Source: Variovorax sp. CF079 (GTDB lineage Bacteria > Pseudomonadota > Gammaproteobacteria > Burkholderiales > Burkholderiaceae_C). From it: a DNA stretch of 64,000 nucleotides. The stretch is from contig NZ_FMZU01000007.1 of the NCBI RefSeq assembly GCF_900101545.1, positions 124,001-188,000 of the forward strand, read 5' to 3'. This document shows positions 37,190-47,886 of the stretch, piece after piece. Made by a program: the position numbers and the translations under genes. The first letter of the stretch is position 1. Every line of letters starts with the position of its first letter. The notes beneath the pieces were generated by a model. The model worked only from the letters and a program-made list of their open reading frames with translations, was not told the DNA's origin and did not search any database.

Positions 37190-37271
37190 CGCATCCTCGC
37201 AGACCCATCTCCAGCCCGCTCTCGGGACCTTCTCCCCGGCGGGCGTTGTTTTGACCCTCGAAAGTTCAGCC

Positions 37272-37736
37272 ATGGCCGACCAGCAAGCCCAAGATCCCGT
37301 CTTCCAGATCCAGCGCGTCTATCTGAAAGACCTGTCGCTCGAGCAGCCCAATTCGCCTGCCATCCTGCTGGAGCAGGAGCAGCCGACCGTCGACATCCAA
37401 CTCGGCGTCGATGCCCAGCCCGTGACCGACGGCATCTTCGAGATCACCGTCTCGGCCACCGTGCAGACCAAGATCCAGGACAAGACCGTGTTCCTGGTCG
37501 AGGCCAAGCAGGCCGGCATCTTCGAGATCCGCAACTTGCCCGAAGACCAGATGGGCCCGATCCTCGGCATCGCCTGCCCGCAGATCGTCTACCCCTACCT
37601 GCGCGGCAACGTGGCCGACGTGATCCAGCGCGGCGGTTTCCCGCCGGTTCACCTGGCCGAAATCAACTTCCAGGCCATGTTCGAACAGCAGCAGGCCCAG
37701 GCGGCGGGCCAGCCCTCGCCGATCGTCACGCAGTAA
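37272..37736 (+). CDS. secB: Protein-export chaperone SecB
   Basis: A 154-residue chaperone that keeps preproteins unfolded for SecA. Family stretches include [17 protein letters not shown], the beta-strand [15 protein letters not shown], and [28 protein letters not shown]. The ATG at 37272 matches the usual SecB N-terminus; ATG 37251 adds seven unneeded residues. gpsA follows 25 bp later, as in many proteobacteria. Confidence 0.95.
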   Translation: MADQQAQDPVFQIQRVYLKDLSLEQPNSPAILLEQEQPTVDIQLGVDAQPVTDGIFEITVSATVQTKIQDKTVFLVEAKQAGIFEIRNLPEDQMGPILGIACPQIVYPYLRGNVADVIQRGGFPPVHLAEINFQAMFEQQQAQAAGQPSPIVTQ

Positions 37737-37761
37737 GCGCAACGCAACTGCGCCGCCGCCG

Positions 37762-38763
37762 ATGAAGATCTGCGTGCTCGGCGCCGGTGCCTGGGGCACG
37801 GCGCTGGCGGTCAATGCGGCCGGCCGCCATCCGGTCACCCTGTGGGCGCGCGATGCGGCCCAGGCCGAGGCCATGTCGGCGGCGCGCGAGAACCAGCGCT
37901 ATCTGCCCGGCATTGCGCTGCCGCCCTCACTCACCATTCGCGCCGGCGATGCGCTCGCCGCGCTCGAGGGCGCCGATCTCGCGATCGTCGCGACGCCGAT
38001 GGCGGCCTTGCGCGAACAGCTCGTTCTTTTGCGCGACGCCGCCTACCCGGTGGCCTGGCTTTGCAAAGGCGTCGAGCCGGCGCGTGCGGACCCGGGCGCC
38101 GTGGGGCTGCTGGGCCACGAGATCCAGGCCGTCGTCGCGCCCGATCTGATGGCCGGCGTGCTGAGCGGCCCGAGCTTTGCGCAGGAAGTCGCGCAAGGCC
38201 GGCCCACGGCGCTGGTTGCCGCCAGTCTCCATACGCAGCTGCGCGATGCGCTGGTCGCGGCCTTCCACGGCCCGACCCTGCGCGTTTATGCCAACGACGA
38301 CATCGTGGGCGTCGAGGTCGGCGGTGCCGTCAAGAACGTGCTGGCGATCGCGACCGGCCTGGCCGACGGCCTGGCGCTCGGCCTCAATGCGCGCGCCGCG
38401 CTGATCACGCGCGGCCTGGCCGAAATGACGCGCTTCGGCGTCGCCCTCGGCGCCCGGGCCGATACCTTCATGGGGCTCTCCGGCCTCGGCGACCTCGTGC
38501 TCACGGCCACCGGTGATCTCTCGCGCAACCGCAAGGTCGGCCTGCTGCTGGCCCAGGGCCGGACGCTGGCCCAGGCGGTGGATTCGCTGGGCCATGTGGC
38601 CGAGGGCGTCTACTGTGCGCGCACCGTGGTGCAGCGCGCGCGCCACCTGGGCGTCGAAATGCCGATCGCCGACAGCGTGGTGGCGCTGCTTGACGGCCGC
38701 GTGCGGCCTGCGGAGGCGGTCGCTGAACTGATGGGGCGCGAGCCGGGCGTGGAATCCGGATGA
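37762..38763 (+). CDS. gpsA: Glycerol-3-phosphate dehydrogenase [NAD(P)+]
   Basis: A 333-residue enzyme reducing dihydroxyacetone phosphate to sn-glycerol-3-phosphate for phospholipid synthesis. The NAD-binding motif is [11 protein letters not shown] at the N-terminus; the substrate-site region is [16 protein letters not shown], with the catalytic Lys. The C-terminal region includes [14 protein letters not shown]. It is probably co-transcribed with secB. The window also encodes uptake of the same metabolite (ugp operon), though far away. Confidence 0.95.
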   Translation: MKICVLGAGAWGTALAVNAAGRHPVTLWARDAAQAEAMSAARENQRYLPGIALPPSLTIRAGDALAALEGADLAIVATPMAALREQLVLLRDAAYPVAWLCKGVEPARADPGAVGLLGHEIQAVVAPDLMAGVLSGPSFAQEVAQGRPTALVAASLHTQLRDALVAAFHGPTLRVYANDDIVGVEVGGAVKNVLAIATGLADGLALGLNARAALITRGLAEMTRFGVALGARADTFMGLSGLGDLVLTATGDLSRNRKVGLLLAQGRTLAQAVDSLGHVAEGVYCARTVVQRARHLGVEMPIADSVVALLDGRVRPAEAVAELMGREPGVESG

Positions 38764-38795
38764 AACCCGTGTGGCCCGGCTAAGCAAACAGAACA

Positions 38796-39674
38796 ATGGA
38801 CGACAACTTTTTCGATTTTTCCCCGGCCCGCGTGGCCGAGCTCGCGCAGACCGATGCCGCGCGGGCGTTGCGCGAGGACGCCGGCGACGGCGACCTCACG
38901 GCAGGCCTGGTGCCCGCCGGCGGGCACGCCACGGCGCGAGTGCTGCTGCGCGAGCCCGCCGTGCTGTGCGGCGCACCGTGGGTGGAGGCGGTCGTGCGGC
39001 AGCTCGATCCGCAGGCCCGTATCGTGTGGCATGGTGCAGAAGGCACGCAGTGCGCGGCCGAGCAGACCGTGCTCGAAATTTCGGGCGATGCGCGGGCCCT
39101 GCTCACTGCCGAACGCACCGCGCTTAACTTCCTGCAGCTGCTGAGCGCCGTCGCGACGCGCACCGCCACCTACGTCGAAGCGGTCCGCGGCACGCGCGCC
39201 GCCATCGTCGACACCCGCAAGACCCTGCCGGGCCTGCGTCTGGCGCAGAAGTACGCGGTGCGCGTCGGCGGCGGCACCAACCACCGAATCGGCTTGTACG
39301 ACGCCATCCTGATCAAGGAAAACCACATCGCCGCCGCGGGTGGCGTCAGCGCCGCGCTGCAAGCCGCCGCGCGCGTGGCCGGCCAGGCAAAGTTCGTCGA
39401 AATCGAAGTCGAGACGCTGGACCAGCTCGACGAGGCGCTGGCCCAGGGCGCGCGGATGGTGCTGCTGGACAACATGGACCTGCCGACCCTGCGCGAAGCC
39501 GTGCGCCGCAACGAGGCGGCCGGAAAGACCCGCGCGGTGTTGGAGATCTCCGGCGGCGTCACACTCGAGAGCGTGCGTGCCCTGGCCGAGACCGGCGTCG
39601 ATCGCATCTCGGTGGGCGCGCTGACCAAGGACATCAAGGCCATCGATTTTTCGATGCGCTTCCAGGAGGGCTGA
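38796..39674 (+). CDS. nadC: Nicotinate-nucleotide pyrophosphorylase (carboxylating)
   Basis: A 292-residue quinolinate phosphoribosyltransferase. Substrate-binding motifs are ERTALNFLQLLS, DTRKTLPGLR and VRVGGGTNHRIGLYDAILIKENHI; the late SGGVTLESVR and DRISVGALTKD follow. It makes nicotinate mononucleotide from quinolinate and PRPP. nadA follows after 3 bp; nadB lies nearby on the opposite strand at 43720. Confidence 0.95.
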   Translation: MDDNFFDFSPARVAELAQTDAARALREDAGDGDLTAGLVPAGGHATARVLLREPAVLCGAPWVEAVVRQLDPQARIVWHGAEGTQCAAEQTVLEISGDARALLTAERTALNFLQLLSAVATRTATYVEAVRGTRAAIVDTRKTLPGLRLAQKYAVRVGGGTNHRIGLYDAILIKENHIAAAGGVSAALQAAARVAGQAKFVEIEVETLDQLDEALAQGARMVLLDNMDLPTLREAVRRNEAAGKTRAVLEISGGVTLESVRALAETGVDRISVGALTKDIKAIDFSMRFQEG

Positions 39675-39677
39675 GCC

Positions 39678-40793
39678 GTGGCGACTTCCGTCATCAGCGT
39701 CGACTACGAGCAGCCGGCCCAAGCCGGTGCCGCCTGCGACACGCGCCATGCCTGGGCGCGCGTCCCGCCCGAGCCGTCGCCAACCGAACGCGCAGCGCTG
39801 AAGCAGCGTATCCGCCGCCTGCTGCGCGAGCGCGATGCGGTGATGGTGTCGCACTACTACGTGCATCCCGACCTGCAGGACCTGGCCGAGGAAACCGGCG
39901 GCCTGGTGAGCGATTCGCTCGAGATGGCACGCTTCGGCCGCGACCATGCGGCAAGGACGCTGGTGGTTTCGGGCGTGCGCTTCATGGGCGAGACCGCCAA
40001 GATTCTGTCGCCCGAAAAGCGTGTGCTGATGCCCGATCTCGACGCCACCTGTTCGCTCGATCTCGGCTGCCCGGCCGATGCTTTCAGCGCCTTCTGCGAC
40101 CGGCATCCGGACCACACGGTGGTCGTCTACGCCAACACCAGCGCGGCCGTGAAGGCGCGCGCCGACTGGCTGGTGACTTCAAGCTGCGCGCTCGACGTGG
40201 TGCGTGCGCTGGCGGCGCAGGGCCGCAAGATCCTCTGGGCGCCCGACCGGCACCTGGGCGACTACATCCGGCGCGAAACCGGCGCCGACATGGTGAGCTG
40301 GGAAGGCGCCTGCATCGTGCACGACGAATTCAAGGCGCTCGAGCTGGAACTGCTGAAAGAGGCCCATCCGCGGGCCAAGGTGCTGGTGCATCCAGAAGCG
40401 CCGGCCGACGTGATCGCGCTGGCCGATGCGGTGGGCTCGACCTCCGGCATCCTGAATGCGGCGCAGCGCATGGATGCAGCCGAGTTCATCGTCGCCACCG
40501 ACAGCGGCATGCTGCACAAGCTGCGCACGCTCAATCCCGGCAAGATCTTCATCGAGGCGCCCACGGCCGGCAACGGCGCCACCTGCAAGAGCTGCGCGCA
40601 CTGCCCCTGGATGGCCATGAACGGCCTGGCCGACCTGGCGCGCGTGCTCGAAACGGGCGCCGGCGAGATCCATGTCGACCCGGCGCTGGGCCTTCGCGCT
40701 CGCGTGCCGATCGATCGCATGCTGGCTTTCACGGCGGGGCTGAAAAACGGCCAGCCGGCCGGCAGCTTGGTCGCCGGCATCGGCGCGGCCTGA
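39678..40793 (+). CDS. nadA: Quinolinate synthase
   Basis: A 371-residue 4Fe-4S enzyme condensing iminoaspartate with dihydroxyacetone phosphate. Visible motifs are [18 protein letters not shown], the first cluster cysteine region ([14 protein letters not shown]), a middle Cys in [11 protein letters not shown], and the C-terminal [13 protein letters not shown]. The start is GTG at 39678, three bases after the nadC stop. It works with NadB and NadC in de novo NAD synthesis. Confidence 0.95.
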   Translation: MATSVISVDYEQPAQAGAACDTRHAWARVPPEPSPTERAALKQRIRRLLRERDAVMVSHYYVHPDLQDLAEETGGLVSDSLEMARFGRDHAARTLVVSGVRFMGETAKILSPEKRVLMPDLDATCSLDLGCPADAFSAFCDRHPDHTVVVYANTSAAVKARADWLVTSSCALDVVRALAAQGRKILWAPDRHLGDYIRRETGADMVSWEGACIVHDEFKALELELLKEAHPRAKVLVHPEAPADVIALADAVGSTSGILNAAQRMDAAEFIVATDSGMLHKLRTLNPGKIFIEAPTAGNGATCKSCAHCPWMAMNGLADLARVLETGAGEIHVDPALGLRARVPIDRMLAFTAGLKNGQPAGSLVAGIGAA

Positions 40794-40808
40794 GCCGAGC
40801 CTCCGGCG

Positions 40809-41183
40809 TCAGGCGCCGAGCTCCAGCACGCACTCGTCGCCCAGCGCATCGCGCCAGACGCGCACCCGCGAGGGCGGCGGCCGCATGCCGGCCAGGGCCT
40901 TGGCGATGAACAGGCAAAGATTTTCCAGCGTGGGGATGCCCAGGCCCGGCACATCGTCGAGCAGGTGATGGTCGAGTTGCGCGCGTACGGCATTCAGATG
41001 CCCGCGCAACACGCCGAGGTCGATGACCATGCCGGTTTCGACATTGAGCGGGCCGCGTACGGCGACCTCCGCGTGGTAAGTGTGGCCGTGGATGCGGCGG
41101 CTGCCTTCGGCGTCGATCTCGCGCCTGAGGGTGTGGGCAGCGTCGAAAAAGAAGCGCTGGCTGATGGTGAGTTGGGTGGACAT
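40809..41183 (-). CDS. queD: QueD/PTPS-family protein without the usual catalytic cysteine
   Basis: A 124-residue 6-pyruvoyl-tetrahydropterin synthase/QueD-family protein. The zinc ligands are H17, H32 and H34 (DAAHTL, RIHGHTYH); the catalytic Asp-His lies in QLDHH (71-73). At the position of the E. coli QueD catalytic Cys (four residues before the HGH) there is Ser28, with Glu26 nearby; the only cysteines are C90 and C118. The gene follows queE on the same strand, which supports a role in 7-deazaguanine (queuosine) synthesis, but the altered site leaves a different pterin reaction possible. Confidence 0.82.
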   Translation of the reverse strand: MSTQLTISQRFFFDAAHTLRREIDAEGSRRIHGHTYHAEVAVRGPLNVETGMVIDLGVLRGHLNAVRAQLDHHLLDDVPGLGIPTLENLCLFIAKALAGMRPPPSRVRVWRDALGDECVLELGA

Positions 41184-41194
41184 TGGCGTCAGTC

Positions 41195-41290
41195 GGGGAA
41201 CACCGCGGAACCGGCTTTGCCGGGCCGCTGGTGTTGCCCCCGGAGAGGGGGTTGGCGGACCACACGAAGTGGGGGAGCCTGGGGGAGAGC
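41195..41290. repeat. Dispersed repeat, copy A (between queE and queD)
   Basis: About 95 bp rich in C/G. Its reverse complement aligns with copy B at 45297-45391 along the whole length with few mismatches and about one indel; shared blocks include CACTTCGTGTGG and CCGGTTCCGCGGTGT. It fills the gap between the queE stop and queD start and is inverted relative to copy B. It contains no ORF worth calling. Confidence 0.8.
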
Positions 41291-41296
41291 TAAATT

Positions 41297-41935
41297 TCAG
41301 CGGATCCCGGTCAGTTTGTGGGTCTGCAGGCTGAGCCGCCAGCCGGGGCGGTGCATGCAGGTGTCGATGCACAGGGCCGTGTTCTCGGCCTGTGCCGGAC
41401 CGTCCATCGGCTGCAGGAAGCGGTGCGCGAAGTGGCTGTCGGCCTGCAACGCGTCCAGGTCGAGGCCGGGCTGCGGCCACACCACCTTGAGCTCCTGCCC
41501 CGTGCGCTGGACCCAGGGCGCGCCGGCCTTCGGGCTGATGCAAAGCCAGTCGATGCCTTCGGGCGCAAGGACAGTGCCGTTGCTTTCCACCGCGATCCGG
41601 AAGCGGCGCGCATGCAGCGCGGCGATGAGCGCCGCGTCCACTTGCAGCAGCGGTTCGCCGCCGGTGAGCACGACCATCCGGTGCTCGGCGTCGCCGGCCG
41701 GCCATTGCGCGGCGATGGTGTCGGCAAGCAGCTCGGCGTTGGCGAACTTGCCGCCCAGCGTGCCGTCGGTGCCGACGAAATCGGTGTCGCAGAAGCGGCA
41801 GATGGCGCTCTCGCGGTCACTCTCGCGGCCGCTCCACAGGTTGCAGCCGGCAAAGCGGCAGAACACGGCCGGCGTGCCGGCCTGGGCGCCTTCGCCTTGC
41901 AGGGTGTAGAAGATTTCCTTGACGCTGTAACTCAT
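41297..41935 (-). CDS. queE: 7-carboxy-7-deazaguanine synthase (radical SAM)
   Basis: A 212-residue radical-SAM enzyme that converts carboxytetrahydropterin to 7-carboxy-7-deazaguanine. The cluster motif is the unusual C-x14-C-x2-C (FAGCNLW ... AICRFCDTDF), as described for the Burkholderia multivorans enzyme, instead of CxxxCxxC. The N-terminus VKEIFYTLQGEG is typical. It lies between panC (6 bp) and repeat copy A. Confidence 0.92.
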   Translation of the reverse strand: MSYSVKEIFYTLQGEGAQAGTPAVFCRFAGCNLWSGRESDRESAICRFCDTDFVGTDGTLGGKFANAELLADTIAAQWPAGDAEHRMVVLTGGEPLLQVDAALIAALHARRFRIAVESNGTVLAPEGIDWLCISPKAGAPWVQRTGQELKVVWPQPGLDLDALQADSHFAHRFLQPMDGPAQAENTALCIDTCMHRPGWRLSLQTHKLTGIR

Positions 41936-41941
41936 GAAGAC

Positions 41942-43664
<1,723 letters not shown>

Positions 43665-43719
43665 GGTGGGCTTCTTCAACAGTGGCGCAGCGCGCCGTAG
43701 GTTCGAACCGGGCGGCGCC

Positions 43720-45291
43720 TCAGGCGGCCGGCGGTACCAGGATGGTCGGTGCCGCGGGCGCGGCGAGCGATGGATAGTCGCGGCTGAAATGCAGGCCGCG
43801 GCTCTCGCGCCGCGCCTGCGCCGAGCGCACGATGAGCTCGGCCACCTGCACCAGGTTGCGCAGCTCCAGCAGGTCGCGCGTGACGTGGAAGTGGGCGTAG
43901 AACTCCTGGATCTCGCTGTCCAGCAGCGCGATACGGTGAGCCGCGCGCTCCAGCCGCTTGTTGGTGCGCACGATGCCCACGTAGTCCCACATGAAGCGGC
44001 GCAGCTCGTCCCAGTTGTGCGAGATGACCACGGTCTCGTCGGCATCGGTGACGCGGCTGTCGTCCCAGGGCGGCAGCTCGGCGCCGGCGTGCGCCGGCGC
44101 CTCGGCGATGGCCTGTGCGGCCGCGCGTGCGAACACCATGCATTCGACCAATGAGTTGCTGGCCAGCCGGTTGGCGCCGTGCAGGCCGGTGCAGGCGGTC
44201 TCGCCGATGGCGTAGAGGCCCGGCACGTCGGTGCGGCCGGCGAGGTCGCTCAGCACGCCGCCGCAGGTGTAGTGCGCGGCCGGCACCACGGGAATGGGCT
44301 CGCGCGTGATGTCGATGCCCAGTTCGGCGCAGCGCGCGAGGATGTTGGGAAAGTGTTCCTGCAGGAAGGCCGGGCTCTGGTGCGAGATGTCCAGGTGCAC
44401 GCAGTCCAGCCCGTGCTTCTTCATCTCGAAGTCGATGGCGCGCGCCACCACGTCGCGCGGCGCCAGCTCGGCGCGCGCATCGTGCGCGGGCATGAAGCGG
44501 GTCCCGTCGGGCAGCTTGAGCAGTCCGCCCTCGCCGCGCACCGCCTCGCTGATGAGGAAGGACTTGGCATGCGGGTGGTAGAGGCAGGTTGGGTGGAACT
44601 GGATGAACTCCATGTTCGCCACCTGGCAGCCCGCGCGCCAGGCCGCGGCGATGCCGTCGCCGGTGGCCGTGTCGGGGTTGGTGGTGTAGAGATAGACCTT
44701 GCCGGCGCCACCGGTGGCCAGGATGGTGTGGGGTGCGCGGAAGGTGACCACCTCGTCGGTCGCTGCATTCAGCGCATAGAGGCCCAGGCAGGCCGGGTCG
44801 GCCAGTCCGAGCTTGCGGCCGGTGATGACGTCGACCAGCGTGTGTTCTTCGAACAGTGTGATGCCGGGCGTGCGGCGCACGACCTCGATCAGCGTGCGCT
44901 GTACCGCGGCGCCGGTGGCGTCGGTCACGTGCACGATGCGGCGCTGGCTGTGGCCGCCTTCGCGCGTCAGGTGCAGTTCGCCGTTCTCGAGCGAGAAGGG
45001 CACGCCGAGTTCGCGCAGCCAGGCGATGGCCTCGGGCGCGTGCTCGACCACGAAGCGGGTGGCGGCCAGGTCGCAGAGCCCGGCGCCGGCGACCAGCGTG
45101 TCGTCCACGTGGGACTGCAGGCTGTCGTCTTCGCCCAGCACCGCCGCGATCCCGCCCTGCGCCCACTGGCTGGAACCGTCGTTCAGCGCGCGCTTGGTGA
45201 GCACGGCCACGCGGTGCGTGGGCGCCAGGTGCAGCGCGGCACTGAGGCCGGCCAGACCGCTGCCGACGATGAGGACGTCGAACTCATGCAT
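43720..45291 (-). CDS. nadB: L-aspartate oxidase
   Basis: A 523-residue flavoenzyme oxidising L-aspartate to iminoaspartate for NAD synthesis. It has the FAD motif [15 protein letters not shown], the fumarate-reductase-like HTLVDVITG and [15 protein letters not shown] stretches, and the C-terminal helical domain. ATG 45291 begins M-H-E-F-D-V directly before the FAD fold; a longer frame to 45318 would be encoded by repeat copy B and is unlikely. The repeat end supplies GGTGAG six bases before the ATG. The partner nadA and nadC genes are on the opposite strand about 3 kb away. Confidence 0.94.
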   Translation of the reverse strand: MHEFDVLIVGSGLAGLSAALHLAPTHRVAVLTKRALNDGSSQWAQGGIAAVLGEDDSLQSHVDDTLVAGAGLCDLAATRFVVEHAPEAIAWLRELGVPFSLENGELHLTREGGHSQRRIVHVTDATGAAVQRTLIEVVRRTPGITLFEEHTLVDVITGRKLGLADPACLGLYALNAATDEVVTFRAPHTILATGGAGKVYLYTTNPDTATGDGIAAAWRAGCQVANMEFIQFHPTCLYHPHAKSFLISEAVRGEGGLLKLPDGTRFMPAHDARAELAPRDVVARAIDFEMKKHGLDCVHLDISHQSPAFLQEHFPNILARCAELGIDITREPIPVVPAAHYTCGGVLSDLAGRTDVPGLYAIGETACTGLHGANRLASNSLVECMVFARAAAQAIAEAPAHAGAELPPWDDSRVTDADETVVISHNWDELRRFMWDYVGIVRTNKRLERAAHRIALLDSEIQEFYAHFHVTRDLLELRNLVQVAELIVRSAQARRESRGLHFSRDYPSLAAPAAPTILVPPAA

Positions 45292-45296
45292 ATATC

Positions 45297-45391
45297 GCTC
45301 ACCCCCAGGCTTGCCCACTTCGTGTGGCCGCCACCGCCCTCACCGGGGTCGCCACCAGCGGGCCGGCGAAGCCGGTTCCGCGGTGTCTCCC
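45297..45391. repeat. Dispersed repeat, copy B (upstream of nadB)
   Basis: About 95 bp, inverted relative to copy A, beginning GCTCACCCCCAGGCTTGCCC and ending near CCGCGGTGTCTCCCG. It occupies the nadB leader up to 5 bp before the start codon, and on the minus strand it supplies a GGTGAG Shine-Dalgarno-like site. Its first 26 bp recur exactly at 47391-47416. The remaining ~80 bp to the scpA stop hold no gene. Confidence 0.8.
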
Positions 45392-45471
45392 GAATGGGCC
45401 TGGCTTCGCCGGCCTCGAATTGATGACCACGCGTCGGGCAACGCCCGGCCGGCGCGCTGAATAGAGCAACA

Positions 45472-46377
45472 TCATGCCGGGGCGTAGGCCAGCCGCACGT
45501 AGATCGGCGCGAAGGCCTCGGCCTGCGTGATGTCGATCAGCGTTTCCTTCGCGAGTTCGAGCATCGCGATGAAGGTGACGATCAGCACCGGCACGCCGCG
45601 CGTGACGTCGAACAGCTTCTCGAACTCGACGAACTGCCGCCCCTGCAGGTGGCGCAGCACGATGCTCATGTGCTCGCGCACGCTGAGCTCCTCGCGCGAG
45701 ATCTTGTGGTGCTGCACGAGCTTGGCGCGCTTCAGGATGTCGGCCCAGGCCTCGCGCAGGTCGACCACGTTCACGTCGGGAAAGCGCGGCTTGAGCGACT
45801 GCTCGATGTAGACCTGCGCCTTCCAGAAATCGCGCCCGGCCTGCGGCATCGCGCTGATCGAAGCGGCCTGCAGCTTGGCCTGCTCGTACTCGAGCAGGCG
45901 GCGCACCAGTTCCGCGCGCGGGTCCTCGACCTCCTCGCCCTCGGCCGTCTTTTTGGGTGGCAGCAGCATGCGCGACTTGATCTCGATCAGCATCGCGGCC
46001 ATCAGCAGGTACTCGGCCGCGAGCTCGAGGTTGGTCTGGCGCACCTGGTCCACATAGGTCAGGTACTGCCGCGTCAGTCCCGCCATCGGGATGTCGAGGA
46101 TGTTGAAGTTCTGCTTGCGGATCAGGTAGAGCAGCAGGTCCAGCGGCCCTTCGAAGGCTTCGAGGAAGACCTGCAGCGCCTCGGGCGGGATGTAGAGGTC
46201 GTTGGGCAGCGCGAACAGCGGCTCGCCGTAGAGCCGCGCGAGCGCGACCTGGTCGATCACCTCGGGCATGGCCGCGATCGGCGGCGCGTCGTCGTCGACG
46301 ACGTCCTCTGCCTCCACGGCACGGGCATCGTCGCCCGCCATGGTGGCCCGGGAGTGCGCTACAGGCCGGATGGGCAC
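45472..46377 (-). CDS. scpA: Segregation and condensation protein A
   Basis: A 301-residue kleisin of the Smc-ScpAB complex, which compacts and helps segregate the chromosome. The core begins with LQVFLEAFEGPLDLLLYLIRKQNFNILDIPMAGLTRQYL, highly typical of ScpA, and ends with the winged-helix part. The N-terminal ~45 residues are acidic and variable; an internal Met near residue 13 is an alternative start. It follows the DUF3460 gene by 3 bp. No scpB is in the window. Confidence 0.92.
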   Translation of the reverse strand: MPIRPVAHSRATMAGDDARAVEAEDVVDDDAPPIAAMPEVIDQVALARLYGEPLFALPNDLYIPPEALQVFLEAFEGPLDLLLYLIRKQNFNILDIPMAGLTRQYLTYVDQVRQTNLELAAEYLLMAAMLIEIKSRMLLPPKKTAEGEEVEDPRAELVRRLLEYEQAKLQAASISAMPQAGRDFWKAQVYIEQSLKPRFPDVNVVDLREAWADILKRAKLVQHHKISREELSVREHMSIVLRHLQGRQFVEFEKLFDVTRGVPVLIVTFIAMLELAKETLIDITQAEAFAPIYVRLAYAPA

Positions 46378-46380
46378 TTG

Positions 46381-46587
46381 TTACTTCACGCGCGTCTGGT
46401 AGACGTAGGGCTGCTGCGGCACATTGGCCTGGCCGTACTCCTCGAGCGCGTCGCGGTCGAGGTGCTTGTCCCACAGCAGCGCGCGGCCGGCGCGCTGTTC
46501 GGCTTCGAGGGTCGGCTTCTTTTCCTTCATCTCTTCGATGAAGTTCGTGATCTCGGAGGTGTAGTGGGGGCGGGCGAAGATGGACAT
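46381..46587 (-). CDS. DUF3460 family protein
   Basis: A 68-residue protein with the DUF3460 pattern: RPHYTSEITNFIEEMKEKKPTLE and GRALLWDKHLDRDALEEYGQANV. It is soluble and charged; function unknown. It is a conserved neighbour of scpA in Burkholderiales and is encoded 3 bp upstream of it on the same strand. Confidence 0.88.
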   Translation of the reverse strand: MSIFARPHYTSEITNFIEEMKEKKPTLEAEQRAGRALLWDKHLDRDALEEYGQANVPQQPYVYQTRVK

Positions 46588-46719
46588 GGGGGTTTGGACC
46601 TTTGCGGCGAATTTTACCGGGGCTCAATCCCGGCCATCCGGCACCGGTGGATTCCTCATTGTTGGAGGGGTCGCCATGCGCTAGCGTGGCGACTCCCAAA
46701 CACCACAAGGAGACTGCCC

Positions 46720-47385
46720 ATGCGCCGACTTTCGCTGTACCTCGCTTCGACGGCCGCGGCGGCCATTGCACTGGCGGCCTGCAGCGGCATGACCGGTACG
46801 CCGCAAAGCAAGATGAGCTTCTTCCTGACCAGCACGAACCCCGGCAAGGGCGCCGACTTCGGCGGCCTCGCGGGCGCCGACCGCTACTGCCAGAGCCTGG
46901 CGGCGAGCGCGGGCGCCGGCAACCGGACCTGGCGCGCCTACCTGAGCAACAGCGCCTTGGCCGGCAGCCCGGCGGTGAATGCGCGCGACCGGATCGGCAG
47001 CGGCCCGTGGCTCAACGCCAAGGGCGAGTTGATCGCCAGCAATGTCGACGGGCTGCACGGTCCTGACAACAAGCTCAACAAGCAGACGGCGCTGACCGAA
47101 AAGGGCCAGATCATCAGCGGAAGCGGCGACGCGGTCACCCTGCACGACATCCTGACCGGCTCCTCGCCCGACGGCCGTGCCGTGAGCGACGGCAAGGACA
47201 ACACCTGCGGCAACTGGACCAAGAGTGGCGAAGGCTCGGCCATCGTGGGTCACCACGACCGCAGGGGGCTGGACGACAGTGCGCCCGCGAAGTCCTGGAA
47301 CTCCTCGCACCCCACCCGCGGCTGCAGCCTGGACGCCCTCAAGTCAACCGGCGGCGGCGGCTTGATGTATTGCTTCGCACAATAA
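46720..47385 (+). CDS. DUF1554-like lipoprotein
   Basis: A 221-residue predicted lipoprotein; the lipobox LAAC (Cys20) follows a hydrophobic signal. The mature part begins FFLTSTNPGKGADFGGLAGADRYCQSLAA and contains several paired cysteines and the late SSHPTRGCS...YCFAQ. This resembles the DUF1554/lectin-like domain known from Leptospira and other bacteria. AAGGAGA precedes the ATG. Ligand and role are unknown. The next gene starts immediately after its stop. Confidence 0.75.
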   Translation: MRRLSLYLASTAAAAIALAACSGMTGTPQSKMSFFLTSTNPGKGADFGGLAGADRYCQSLAASAGAGNRTWRAYLSNSALAGSPAVNARDRIGSGPWLNAKGELIASNVDGLHGPDNKLNKQTALTEKGQIISGSGDAVTLHDILTGSSPDGRAVSDGKDNTCGNWTKSGEGSAIVGHHDRRGLDDSAPAKSWNSSHPTRGCSLDALKSTGGGGLMYCFAQ

Positions 47386-47886
47386 ATGAGGCTCACCCCC
47401 AGGCTTGCCCACTTCGCCGCTTTGGCGGCGGTGCTGTGCCTGGGGGGTTGCGATCGACAGCGCATCAGCGAGCTGGAAGAAGGCGTCTCGACCGAGGCCG
47501 ATGTGCGGACCCGCTTCGGCCAGCCGGAAAACATCTGGGACGCGCCGGGCGGCCGTGTCTTCGAGTACAACCGCCAGCCCCAGGGCCAGAAGAACTACAT
47601 GATCACCATCGGCCCCGACGGCAAGATGAGCGCGCTGCGCCAGGTGCTCACGCCCGAGAACTTCGCCCGGGTGCAGCCCGGCATGGCGATGGAAGATCTG
47701 CGCCGGCTGCTGGGCAAGCCGGCCAGGCGCACGCCGTACCCGCTCAAGAACGAGACCGCCTGGGAATGGCGCTGGCTCCAGCCGCCGAATTCGCCGATGG
47801 TGTTCGTCGCCACGCTCAATGACGACCAGCGCGTGGTGCGCACCGGTTCTTCGCCCGACCGCAGCACCGAAGCCAATTCGAACTAG
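47386..47886 (+). CDS. BamE/SmpA-like outer-membrane lipoprotein
   Basis: A 166-residue lipoprotein. The signal ends in the lipobox LGGC (Cys22). Two BamE-like repeats follow (VSTEADVRTRFGQPENIW and VQPGMAMEDLRRLLGKPARR). Its ATG directly follows the previous TAA. Codons 3-10 (L-T-P-R-L-A-H-F) are encoded by the 26-bp repeat fragment at 47391-47416, so the signal-peptide n-region derives from a dispersed repeat. Its stop overlaps the convergent SulP stop within CTAG. Confidence 0.82.
   Translation: MRLTPRLAHFAALAAVLCLGGCDRQRISELEEGVSTEADVRTRFGQPENIWDAPGGRVFEYNRQPQGQKNYMITIGPDGKMSALRQVLTPENFARVQPGMAMEDLRRLLGKPARRTPYPLKNETAWEWRWLQPPNSPMVFVATLNDDQRVVRTGSSPDRSTEANSN
47391..47416 (+). repeat. Dispersed repeat, 26-bp fragment C inside a coding sequence
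   Basis: Identical to the first 26 bp of repeat copy B (45297-45322), after which the sequences diverge completely. It lies in frame at codons 2-11 of the BamE-like lipoprotein gene. The match is too long for chance in a 64-kb window. Confidence 0.85.

Noticed and set aside
45292..45318. Longer nadB start at 45318
   Set aside because: The extra residues come from the dispersed repeat, and the conserved FAD motif starts right after ATG 45291.
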